DNA of 41,324 nucleotides from Acanthaster planci. Taxonomy: Eukaryota; Echinodermata; Asteroidea; Valvatida; Acanthasteridae. Below, one piece after another: positions 12,101 through 19,106 of this stretch. The stretch is from positions 1,384,590-1,425,913 of the forward strand of contig NW_019091539.1 of the NCBI RefSeq assembly GCF_001949145.1. Reading direction: 5' to 3'. The notes beneath the pieces were generated by a model. The model worked only from the letters and a program-made list of their open reading frames with translations. It was not told the origin of the DNA and ran no database searches. How positions within the stretch are numbered: position 1 is the stretch's first letter; each line of letters starts with the position of its first letter. The position numbers and the translations under genes are program-made.

Positions 12101-13059
12101 ATCTTGTCTCTTTACAAAACCATCAAAGTGACCAATATTTTGACTTTGCATTAAAATTGAAGACCTCAAGCATGTTTCATGAGTTGTCACCCCAGCCAAA
12201 ACCAAGTCAGGTGCAATACCAACTCCAAAATGCCAGTATCTTATCAACAATATTATTAATTCTTGTGCTTTCTTAATCAGTGTTCTGTAATTTTATATTT
12301 TTATTTTGTATCCAGTTGTTGTAGTGTGATTTTTCATGTTTTAATCTGTTGTTCCAACATATGTTTACATATTTGATGTATGCAGCATGGCAATTTAGCC
12401 TTCGGGCTACAAACACAGTGTTTTAATAAACCATAAAAACAATTGCACAACTCACTGTTCTCTTTTTTGTCATTTTGGGATACCTCACAGCTGATGAGTG
12501 TCTACTTTTGCTTGCCACTGCCTTTGTGAACTCCTCCCCAGAAACCAACAGTCAAGCCTCCAACTTGTGCCTAGACATCAGGTGAGCATGTAGGTGTAGG
12601 TCTCGGGGGGGGGGGAATCTGAGAACATACTTCTTGATGAGAGAGCTTGTGTATGTATGCATTGCCTTTGACCCTTCCTTCCCCCTGCACACAACCTGTA
12701 TGCAGTGTCTGCAACCCCTCCTTCTTCATGTGGACATACTTCATGGACATTGCCTAACCAACTAAGCTTATTTCTCTTCACATTATAGCTTCAACAGTGA
12801 AATTACCCACGATGGGATGGACAGGTTCAGCCAAGCAATCCTAGCAAGCACCAAGCAAGGTCGCCGAAGCAGCCGTCTCTGCCACCTGACATTGACGAAG
12901 GAAGAAGGGGAGAATGTCCCCGGTGTGCACTGGGAGCTGGCTGAGCTGATAAAATTGACCGTCAATCACAATGCGTCCTTCATGGTGCCCCTTAATTCTG
13001 ACCGTGGACACATCTCGGATTATAGAAGCTGGACGACGGAGCATCAGTCACAGACTTGA
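3074..13059 (+). CDS. LRRC41: LRRC41-like protein, copy A (12 exons, 687 aa)
   Basis: Assembled exons: 3074-3170, 3888-3974, 4105-4296, 4896-5014, 5338-5902, 8047-8191, 8462-8553, 10021-10185, 10536-10691, 11598-11681, 12491-12581, 12789-13059. Every intron is GT-AG and the total is 2064 nt, an intact frame. Vertebrate LRRC41 (about 800 aa) is a substrate receptor that binds Elongin B/C and a Cullin-Rbx module to direct ubiquitination. Seen here are an N-terminal BC box (residues 8-17), a Cul5-box-like site at the exon 1-2 junction, a variable Cys-rich linker (about 200-290), then LRR-type segments to the C-terminus. The identity rests on colinear resemblance in several exons, such as the C-terminal CLDIS-N motif and DMK/HMNVVD-type LRRs. 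The start is the first ATG before the BC box. A paralogue lies about 16 kb downstream in the same orientation. Expression and substrate are unknown. Confidence 0.85.
3723..3769 (+). other. possible cassette exon in intron 1, copy A
   Basis: A strong acceptor (TTTCTTTTTCCCAG) precedes a 47-base segment that ends at GTAGAG|GTAACT. The segment and its donor are conserved in intron 1 of copy B (19399-19436). Inclusion would keep the frame open through the segment, but exon 2 would then be read in the wrong phase and reach TGA within seven codons. It is either a frame-breaking (poison) exon or conserved intron sequence; I cannot tell which. Confidence 0.3.
3888..3974 (+). CDS. LRRC41: copy A exon 2: Cul5-box region and helix
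   Basis: Residues 33-61, phase 1 to phase 1. It opens EFPSRLLRDL, at the position where human LRRC41 has the LPxP Cul5 box followed by a leucine-rich helix. Here the box reads FPSR, so Pro at position 2 is kept but Leu and the second Pro are not. It differs from copy B at 5 of 29 residues. Confidence 0.8.
4105..4296 (+). CDS. LRRC41: copy A exon 3
   Basis: Residues 62-125, phase 1 to phase 1. It contains QQYWLKFYRQAFQED, matching the Trp-rich helix after the Cul5 box in human LRRC41, then a charged RLARQC and CEQEL helix region. It differs from copy B at about 10 of 64 residues. The donor is AAG|GTGAGC. Confidence 0.85.
4297..4895 (+). other. intron 3 of copy A
   Basis: 599 bases, colinear with intron 3 of copy B (513 bases), sharing TTAAAAAC-GT-TAATGGTTAAAGACTC and a segment around TTTACACC-AATC-CAGT. 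No insertion element is recognisable and nothing in it is coding. Confidence 0.6.
4896..5014 (+). CDS. LRRC41: copy A exon 4: LRR segment
   Basis: Residues 126-165, phase 1 to phase 0. It encodes SLKILDIL followed by a conserved PLDDFFPSL stretch, a leucine-rich-repeat-like unit. Only 2 of 40 residues differ from copy B, making this one of the most conserved exons of the pair. Acceptor TTGCAG, donor CAG|GTCAGT. Confidence 0.85.
5338..5902 (+). CDS. LRRC41: copy A exon 5: LRRs flanking a Cys-rich linker
   Basis: Residues 166-353, phase 0 to phase 1. The first third (SLRELVLTDYL, FLIHQGVLRKFTL) aligns with human LRRC41 LRRs (SLHTLKFRHLL, HQLIHHGAVSQVSL). The middle is a Cys- and Ser-rich, Gln-containing linker of low conservation, as in the vertebrate protein. 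The last third (CIQHLVLCDCFF, LRELEFAN) resumes LRR-type spacing. Copy A lacks about 66 residues present in the copy B linker. Confidence 0.85.
5903..8046 (+). other. intron 5 of copy A, expanded
   Basis: 2144 bases against 736 in copy B. The extra sequence includes the SINE at 6571-6818 and flanking unassigned DNA (about 6070-7260). Both ends align with copy B intron 5, for example ATTAGGTATTCTGA and GACCAAAA-AAAC-CACT. No coding sequence is supported. Confidence 0.6.
6571..6818 (+). mobile_element. tRNA-derived SINE
   Basis: A pol III A-box-like TGGCAAAGTGGT lies at 6578-6589 and a perfect B box GGTTCGATTCC at 6620-6630, at tRNA-like spacing. A central stretch with TTCCTCTGGGGTTTTCCTC is typical of marine invertebrate SINE bodies. 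The 3' end is CATTACCAGAAAAA followed by an ATA-rich tail. The element is absent from copy B, so it probably inserted after the duplication. Related minus-strand copies occur at 14385-14530 and 28385-28660. Confidence 0.75.
8047..8191 (+). CDS. LRRC41: copy A exon 6: LRR segment
   Basis: Residues 354-401, phase 1 to phase 2. It contains RGQRPTPSLQRLRIQ, an LRR core (LxxLxI), followed by SDLLMR. It is one codon shorter than copy B exon 6. The acceptor TTTCCAG and donor AG|GTTAGT are conserved. Confidence 0.8.
8462..8553 (+). CDS. LRRC41: copy A exon 7: LRR segment
   Basis: Residues 402-432, phase 2 to phase 1. It encodes SEFKTLELEGTNFRFLIRD, an LRR-like strand and turn, then LPKDG before the donor G|GTCAGC. 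Copy B has six additional residues before LPKDG. Reading on past the donor gives a Phe-rich intron translation and is not coding. Confidence 0.75.
8554..10020 (+). other. intron 7 of copy A, with MITE
   Basis: 1467 bases against 921 in copy B. The main difference is the 690-base pogo/Tigger-like element at 9105-9794. Outside it, stretches such as TCACTCCCTGGGTGCCTGCT and ACATTGGGACATTTGAT are shared with copy B. No exon is supported. Confidence 0.6.
9105..9794. mobile_element. pogo/Tigger-like MITE, TA target site
   Basis: The left end CAGTGGAACGCCGCTATAAC and the right end (reverse complement CAGTGGAATGCCACTATACT) form terminal inverted repeats. TA flanks both sides (9103-9104 and 9795-9796). 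GTTCGGTATAGCG occurs near both ends in matching orientation. CAGTGGAAC with TATAACGAA is typical of pogo/Tigger-type Tc1/mariner elements. The 690 bases carry no transposase, so the element is non-autonomous. It is absent from copy B. Confidence 0.75.
10021..10185 (+). CDS. LRRC41: copy A exon 8: LRR segment
   Basis: Residues 433-487, phase 1 to phase 1. VFAHMNVVDMKYHQL matches the human LRR around SFHDMNLADCQSE, and ITVLNLEYCQLRTP matches the next repeat (LQEITFSFCRL). 4 of 55 residues differ from copy B. The exon starts after GGAACAG. Confidence 0.85.
10536..10691 (+). CDS. LRRC41: copy A exon 9: LRR segment
   Basis: Residues 488-539, phase 1 to phase 1. It contains CLRELSVVRNGYCPH and HLTKLNLGGCSFALTG, two LRR cores. 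3 of 52 residues differ from copy B. The acceptor is CCTCCAG and the donor AG|GTATGT. Confidence 0.85.
10692..11597 (+). other. intron 9 of copy A
   Basis: 906 bases. It contains the small MITE at 10943-11056 and an older repeat (about 11200-11420) that is shared with copy B (about 26160-26410) and includes CTTGCCCAAGGACA. A G-run sits near 11370. No coding sequence is supported. Confidence 0.55.
10943..11056. mobile_element. short MITE in intron 9, copy A
   Basis: GAGCACCTCTA at the left is mirrored by TAGAGGTGCTC at the right, an 11-base perfect terminal inverted repeat around 114 bases of non-coding DNA. The flanks TTTGTTTA and TTGATTTA may be a decayed 8-base target duplication, which would suit hAT, but this is uncertain. 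Copy B carries a different element at nearly the same position (25277-25783). Confidence 0.55.
11598..11681 (+). CDS. LRRC41: copy A exon 10: LRR segment
   Basis: Residues 540-567, phase 1 to phase 1. It encodes GWAHATDFVEALRLNFSLRQ, corresponding to the human repeat with an MVAAMKGNSTLKGLRL core, then LLLEDNCL. 5 of 28 residues differ from copy B. Donor A|GTGAGT. Confidence 0.85.
11855..12440 (+). mobile_element. LINE 3' end: reverse transcriptase remnant in intron 10
   Basis: Conceptual translation gives CLKLLKKFNLPISDSLTV, then a MDYTTLVWNAGLTKA stretch, a stop, and VEKLGSIIKCALEIILGFDY. This order is the C-terminal thumb region of non-LTR reverse transcriptases (P-L-Y-PVW-GLT, then IQKRACRIILG). 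A 3' UTR follows with TTTAGCCTTCGGGCTACAAA and ends TTTTAATAAACCATAAAA. It is a 5'-truncated, inactive LINE. Copy B keeps a short piece of it (KLLKKF-SPISD, about 26830-26875) with the rest deleted, so insertion predates the duplication. Confidence 0.75.
12491..12581 (+). CDS. LRRC41: copy A exon 11: LRR segment
   Basis: Residues 568-597, phase 1 to phase 2. DECLLLLATAFVNSSPE leads into NLCLDI at the exon edge; with exon 12 this forms LCLDISFNS, matching human LCQLDISSN. 3 of 30 residues differ from copy B. Confidence 0.85.
12789..13059 (+). CDS. LRRC41: copy A exon 12: C-terminal LRR and end
   Basis: Residues 598-687, starting in phase 2 after ATTATAG. SFNSEITHDGMDRFSQAIL matches the last human LRR (DISSNCIKPDGLLEF). 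RLCHLTLTKEE matches HLRLFQNW. The HISDYRSW tail parallels the human VSDSW end. It stops at TGA (13057-13059), five codons earlier than copy B, after a sequence change next to an inserted segment. Confidence 0.85.
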
Positions 13060-13104
13060 GGGAGAGAAACTCTTTTCCCCATCTGAATTTTGGTTCACAG
13101 GAAC

Positions 13105-14300
13105 CACAGCTTCAGTCCTTCATTTTTAAGGAGCGTGATCACACAGGTGCTTTACCGTGCTCCTCGACAGTCCTGAAGGAGCGTAAAAATCCCGCTTCTA
13201 AAAAATCTAATGGCACTTTACAAGTTATGAACAATATGACAAAAACAGTGGATAGCATCTCCAAAAGAGGACTGTGATTGGTGTGTGACTTACGATTTCA
13301 CATTTATCCTGCCACTTCATACATAGGCCTATAATTATTGTACGAATATGATCACTGTGTAGCGAGCGCGGCCTACTTTCGGACCGGCCAGCCGGCCCTC
13401 ACGCACGTATAGCATGCACACTGTATGTGTACAGTACTACATATACTTGCATGTCCATGTATGCTGCACGCAGTTTTGCTGTAAGTGGTAGTCTGTTACA
13501 TGTTTTGAGTGGTCAGTTGAATTTTCAGTGAGAAAAGATTCAATCATTATCGATCTACTTTACAGGGCGCTTAAGCAGATAGCGGTGTACCATAAGCTGT
13601 GGTCGTCATGAAAACGTTACTCCCTGCATACATACAGCGTGTGTGCCCATTGAATTCACGCAGGAACCACCCCAGCGTGTCGGACCATAATCAAATGTAA
13701 ACATTGTCATGTTCGCATGTGGGTGCACGCGTGTTGGTTTGACGTTTTCCCATTCTGATTGAGGTGGGTTTGTTACAGTCTGCATCAACTAAACAAAGTT
13801 GAAGTATAGTTTAAACTTGCAAATCCCCTTCGGGTTTTGTTTTTAAAGAAATGCTCAAATCGGGATGAAAAAGGTTCACTGCCACTTTTATTTAAATTGA
13901 ACTACAACTATTAAACTGTGTTGAATTGTAGGTTGAAACTTACATCTGTACATGTAACATCGTCAGCTGGGCCTTAATTTTTCATTTGCAAGTATAAAAA
14001 TTGTAAGAAAGAAAAAGAAAACAAGTGCTGAGATGATACTATGTATGTGTTGTAAACCCATGTTTCTAACTGAACTTAAAATGAATTTAATTTTAAAAAC
14101 TGCCCCAAGAACATTATAAACCATCAGAGAAAGTGGAAACAATATAGACCCCCAGGGTACAAACAATCGTTTGACCTTGTTTTCGACTTCTGTTAATTGG
14201 TTTATTAAGGAGAGTGATTTACTCTCCTGAGAGATTTGAGGAGAGCGATTTATAGCTCTCCTGGATTTTCTTAAAATGAAGGACTGCAGCTTTGGACCTC
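13105..14300. mobile_element. inverted-repeat-bounded insertion just after copy A stop codon
   Basis: CAGTCCTTCATTTTTAAG near 13117 is mirrored near 14265-14287 by CTTAAAATGAAGGACTG. In copy B the sequence runs directly from GGTTCACAGCTTTG to CCAATTTCTGGCCACCAC, whereas in copy A those two parts lie at about 13101 and 14308, so about 1.2 kb separates them. Small GGAGAG/CTCTCC and GGAGCG/GCTCC hairpins lie near the ends. No transposase-like protein is encoded. It probably forms part of the copy A 3' UTR. Confidence 0.5.
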
Positions 14301-14384
14301 TGTGGTCAATTTCTGGCCACCACAAAATGTTACTACATGTACATCTTTATTGATGAGAACTAAGTCATTGCTTTTTCAGTGTGC

Positions 14385-14530
14385 ACTCCTGAACCACATG
14401 CAAAATGTAAGGATATTCAATTTTACATAAATTACAACTGCAAGTACATGTAAGATGAGGCTAGTGTTCTTTTTTATATGTGGGAGGAAAATTCCAGAGA
14501 AATATTCTCAGGGTGGGAATTTTATATTTA
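14385..14530 (-). mobile_element. SINE body fragment, minus strand
   Basis: The reverse complement carries TTTTCCTCCCACAT, AACACTAGCCTCATCTTACA and AATTTATGTAAAATTGAATA, matching the minus-strand SINE at 28385-28660 downstream of copy B. The tRNA-related head is missing here. Its equivalent placement after both genes suggests it was inside the block before duplication. Confidence 0.6.
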
Positions 14531-14575
14531 ATTTGCTAAATGTTCAGCAAAATTAATGTTTACCCAACATTTTAC

Positions 14576-14746
14576 AGCACATACGAAAAAATTTGTTCCA
14601 TTGGCGAAGAGATGATCATTATCATAACTGGCTGGCAGTAAATCTTTCACAAGCCAGAGGTGTTCTAAAAGACCTATTACCTGAGGCTGAACCCAAACAG
14701 AGACTTTGTGATACTCAAGAGAATGCACTGCGTCCATCAGAACAAT
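14576..14746 (+). other. exon-like open segment, unassigned
   Basis: It follows a good acceptor (CCCAACATTTTACAG) and stays open for 56 codons to TAG, encoding HWRRDDHYHNWL and GVLKDLLPEAEPK with protein-like composition. AATAAA lies about 40 bases downstream (14793) with a short A-run near 14811. It could be an alternative terminal exon of copy A, a relic of another gene, or chance. I do not recognise the sequence. Confidence 0.2.
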
Positions 14747-15112
14747 AGAGCTGTCACTCACTCTCCAAAAAGGCTTTTCTCACTGTGCTGGAATAAATTT
14801 ATGTGTATTTAAAAAAAAAAATTCTAGACGGTGATGTGATGTCAAAGGAAAATGGGAACTGACATGGAGAATTCTCCCATTTTGTGTTCACAGTTTCTTA
14901 GATTCAGTGTGTGTTTATTTTAACCCCTAAATCATGATACCCACATGTATTTTGCAATTCTGTGACAGTTGTACAGTTAGTTAGAAGTGTATTTTTTGAA
15001 AGATTTATGTCTTTTCTCTGATACCTGAAATAGTTGAGTAAATGGAAGTTTATTCATAGCGAAGTGTCATGATAAATGTATCGTAATGGCAATCTATCAG
15101 AGGCCAACCGCC

Positions 15113-15169
15113 AGTAAGGGGCACTAGCTATATGTACATTAAATGTAAATATAGCTAGCCCCCCTTACT
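15113..15169. repeat. near-perfect 28-bp hairpin
   Basis: The left arm starts AGTAAGGGG-CTAGCTATAT and the right arm is its reverse complement apart from three mismatches, with a one-base loop. It is non-coding. It may be a minimal palindromic MITE or a structured transcript element. Confidence 0.6.
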
Positions 15170-16894
15170 TAGTGGAAAATGAAACAATGAAAATACAAGA
15201 AAGGAAATCATGTACCTTTTATCAACTGAAATAACTAATTTAATAGGTGCTTCTTCCTCTACAGACAGATATGATTAGAGCTCCAGGGAAGGGCTGGTTA
15301 GGTATAAATTGGAGGATAAATATTTGGCATATAAAAATAAAAAGAATACATGTAGTTACTGGCAGAGCACATATTATGAAGGCATGGGATGACTACGGTG
15401 AAACACCGTATTCTGGGTGTGGCAAGGGCCAGAACAAGTCAAAACTACATGAAATGAAATTGGAACATGGATCACAGAAAGACCACGCGGATCACTGAAC
15501 CCCTTCCAAAAAATGAATGGTGGTGTAAAGCAACACCAATTCAGACATTTCAAATAACTAAAGATACATAGATAAAATGAATAGCCACCAATGTGCTGAA
15601 AATGTGAGATAAAATTAAACACCACCTTCCACTTCCACACCCTAGCCGCAAGTCCACACCCAGACTATGCTGCAGGTAGATTTGATAGCCTGCAGTGAAA
15701 GCTATTCTAAAGGAATGTAACATAACTCCTTATACAAAAGAAGGGAATTCCTAAAACTGCAGTCAACAAAACAGACTAACATTTCAGAACACACAGAGCT
15801 AGACCAGGGCTCCACGGTGAAATTGAAGAATACAAGGTTAATCAACAATAGGGTCCTGCAGTGCCATGGCCAGCCAGAAGGCTATATCCTGCTTTAAAGG
15901 AACAGCTCCTTGCCATAAAAAATAATAGACTCAAATTTTGTTACAATATTTTGGTGTAATTGGGTCATTTTAGTACTCTGAATGATCCACTGCAAAATGT
16001 TAATTCCTGAAAAGGCGTTTTTCTATTGCCAGGCCCCGTCTTGTAATTTCTTGCTACCCTCTGCATATATAAATTATGTGTATGTGTAATAAATTATGTA
16101 AATTGTCAGTTGTGACCCGCCAATTATTTTACAGAATAGCCGAGACATTTGAACTAAAATAAAAAAGAAGTTACCATGTCACTACTATGAGCCCACCATT
16201 GGTGCTTTACTGGTCCACATCTGTTTTGCTAAGCATGTAATATTCGTAGCATAAGTTCAAGTTTTAGTCTGTGCATGGTCTGTGGCAATCAACTATTATG
16301 GTTTATGTTTTGTAAGAGCATTGAACTACTAGGAATATCACCCCAGACATTAATTGTTACTCTTGTTTGAATGAAAACTGACATCCCGTTGGGGTAAAAT
16401 GTATTAAAACGTCCACTTGAAAAACAAAAACGAAAATTGCTGTTGCTGTGATGACAATGAGGGAATGTAGAGGTCCTTCAGGTTTTGATTATTTGATTTG
16501 ACCGATTTGCCTTCCCACATATAATAAAATAATACAAAGAATAAATGCATATGCATTAATAAGGAGATAACGAAAAAACAATGAATATACATAAAACTAA
16601 GACATCAAGACTTTGGCTACAAAATTACATGTGATACAAAACAAAAACTTTTGTAGAAAGAGCAGGGATGACGCAAGGAAGTTATAAAAACTAATTACTT
16701 CCATTGCGGTTCCAAATTGCAAAACCAAGATTTGCTCATTGAAAATATTTCTGAGATTTAGGCTGGATTTTTTTACCACAGCAGGCGTGAAAGTCTATTC
16801 ACAAAAGACGGGTGTCAACATTGACCTCCATATTATCTGATAATCTGATCAGCACTGGCCCCAAAATCTTGGGCAAACAGAGGCAGCATCCGAA

Positions 16895-17003
16895 TCTCTA
16901 GTCTAGAGCTAGGTCTAGGTCTTCGCTCCATTGGAAATATGTGGAGACGCGTAGACAATAGACCTAGCCGTAGCTCTGGTAGCCCGTTTCGGACACGGCC
17001 TTA
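16895..17003 (-). repeat. MITE-like repeat piece
   Basis: The reverse complement of 16968-17000 reads GGCC-GTGTCCGAAACGGGCT then ACCAGAGCTACGG, matching 1583-1615 inside the foldback element (GTGTCTGAAACGGGCT and AAGCTACGG). GACCTAG and CTAGGTC words form small inverted repeats. Family and limits are not established. Confidence 0.4.
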
Positions 17004-17164
17004 GCCAGCATGTAGCTGGCTAGCCAGCTGGTGGCGCTCTTCCAATCTTAAGACCCGGAAGCGTGCGACCAAAAACACGTCGCACACAAAATACATATCA
17101 AAGTTTGTAGTGAAGTACAGTACATGTACATGTACATGTAAATGGTACTAAAGTACAAGTGTGG

Positions 17165-18740
17165 TTGGTATCCCGAAATCGAAATCACCGGCAAAAGAGA
17201 TTACGCGTTAGGTGCGAGTGAGTACGAGTATGAGGGATTCATGGACTGATTTGTAAGCTAAACATGATAAAAGTGATACACATACTTTTAATTCAGCACT
17301 TCCATGACTTCGGTTACCCACCGTATACGGGGTTTGTCGTCCCCGTCGTTGGGCGGACGACAAACCCCACGTTATTAATTTTGTTTAGTTGTTTGGTTAC
17401 ACTGTACAGTTACTAGGAAAGTAAACAATATTTTGCTTTGAAACTGTGCTGATTTGTTCTTTGGATCAATGGAATTAAAATGGTTGGAAAAATTCAAGAT
17501 TGAAAAAATGTCAGTTTGGTCATATGACTGAGTATGACAAAACTGATATGTTTGTGGTTTTCGTCACTTTGAGAAAACACTGGCAAGTTGTAGATTTGCA
17601 TCCTAACAATTTCAAAAACGCCTGAAATTTTTTTTTTGTTTTTCATTATATTATTTCAACTTCCAAGTACGGACACTTTTCAAGTATAGTTCTGCCCAAT
17701 GACAACCAAAAGCCTTGATGAGGGGTGAGCTACTGACATAATGTAGCCTAGATCCGGCTTAATCCAGATGATCAATTCATGGATCAGGGCAAATACTATA
17801 GAAGGCATCCATGGAACGCCCTCACAGAGGACACATTTTGTTATTTAGATTTAGATGAAAATGAAGTACTGCAGTGTCTACTCAAGCATATCACACAGGA
17901 ACAAATTAAAGACCTGTCCTCTGTAAGGGCACTCCATGCAGGCCTCTCTATAATACAGAGTACCGAAGTGTCTACATCACTCGTACATGTACAACTGCGT
18001 GTGTAAAAGGCATTACAGCGAGAATCAGCGCATGAACCAACATGCGCACGTACTCCATTTGTTTGCACTACACTTTCTGGTTCACAGTGACGTCACACTT
18101 CAGTACTCTATAGGGATCGTCACAACAAAAAACCTGCTGTACAATGTACATATATAATAAATGTGCAAGCCGATCCAAACAAGTGGGTTGGTTATAGCTC
18201 AAGCAGACATCTGGACATACATGTACCAAACAGAATAGGGGCGGATCCAGGATTTTCCTAAAGGGGGTGTGGTCCCCGATTTTCCAATGGGAGGGTGTGA
18301 ACTAAAGCTGAAATGGTAAAATGCCCGTACAGCATGGGGTGCAGAACCATTTTGTATTCTACATGTGGATGCTCTGTGGTGCAATTTTAGGAAGTACAAC
18401 CCGTCTTTTTTCGTCCCTCTTTATCTTCTTTTTTATTTATTTGGGGAAAAAGGGGGAGTGTGCACCCTCCATGCCCCACCCCCCACCGATCCCCTGTGAA
18501 AGCCAAACTGAGCTAAGTTTGGATGAAGTGCATAAATACGGTGTTTTATACAGCAGCTAGAAGATTCGGAACAGTGATTTTTTTAATTTTGTGTCTTTTT
18601 CTTGCAAATAATGAAATTTTTGTAAATAGTGATTTTGTGGGGGGGCATTGGTGTCAGGACATGCGGGCGGTAGATGCAAATCTTCGACTTCTATTCTCAT
18701 GACCTTAACGGTACACCATTTCCTTCAACAAACCTGACTA
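17165..18740. repeat. upstream part of the second duplicated block
   Basis: 17165-17290 matches the window start and 18240-18355 matches about 2020-2145, so this is the diverged counterpart of the copy A upstream region. It lacks the two inverted-repeat elements at 482-1032 and 1297-1912. A short open stretch at 17779-18006 has no recognisable motif and no counterpart upstream of copy A. Confidence 0.5.
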
Positions 18741-18741
18741 T

Positions 18742-18898
18742 AGTGGCATACCTGGGGGGGGCATGTTCCCCCATTTAAACTCTGTGAATAAGTCTTCTTT
18801 GAAATGCAGCTGCAGTTTATTTTCATGTGGTGCCCCCTTGAAAAAATGTGTGCACCCCCAGGGTGCCCCTAGAAATTTAACCCTAGGTACGCCACTGC
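18742..18898. mobile_element. MITE-like element upstream of copy B
   Basis: The left end GTGGCATACCTGGGG and right end CCCTAGGTACGCCACTG are inverted repeats around about 150 bases that include GCAGCTGCAGTTTAT and GGTGCCCC. The ends resemble the CAGTGGCG-type termini common in invertebrate hAT-like MITEs, which is an inference. It lies about 110 bases upstream of the copy B start codon. Copy A keeps the right half. Confidence 0.5.
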
Positions 18899-19006
18899 CA
18901 AGCTGACAGTGGACTGTAAACTGACTGTTTTCAAACACCGATCCAAGTAGCCTAAGAAGTAACAGTGTCTCCTTCCTCATTGTTTGGCTTTTTAGCTGAA
19001 GTGAAG

Positions 19007-19106
19007 ATGATGCAGTTTGCAGAGGTTGCAAGTCTGAAGTTGTTTTGCTTGCAACAAATCTCTGAGTTGGTGGCAAGGAATCACATTCACCTTTGTAGTC
19101 TGGAAG
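19007..19106 (+). CDS. LRRC41: copy B exon 1: BC box
   Basis: Residues 1-33, ending in phase 1 before GTGGGT. It begins with two Met codons. Residues 9-18 read SLKLFCLQQI, matching (S/T/P)LxxxCxxx(A/I/L/V) at every fixed position. The next residues (LVARNHIHLCSLE) align with human sequence before the Cul5 box. Confidence 0.75.

Larger units (their letters stand above)
14747..17164. other. spacer between the duplicated blocks
   Basis: About 2.4 kb without a supported gene. It contains the hairpin at 15113-15169, a repeat piece at about 16895-17003 related in reverse to the core of the foldback element at 1297-1912, and a run of ACATGT units near 17117-17141. Elsewhere it is AT-rich with short random open frames only. 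Confidence 0.5.

Noticed and set aside
13963-14325. Minus-strand open frame of 120 codons
   Set aside because: It lies in the inverted-repeat-bounded insertion after copy A. The hydrophobic stretches come from AT-rich sequence, and there is no splice or domain support.
17779-18006. Open frame of 75 codons upstream of copy B
   Set aside because: Protein-like in places, but it has no counterpart upstream of copy A, no recognised domain and no clear splice sites.
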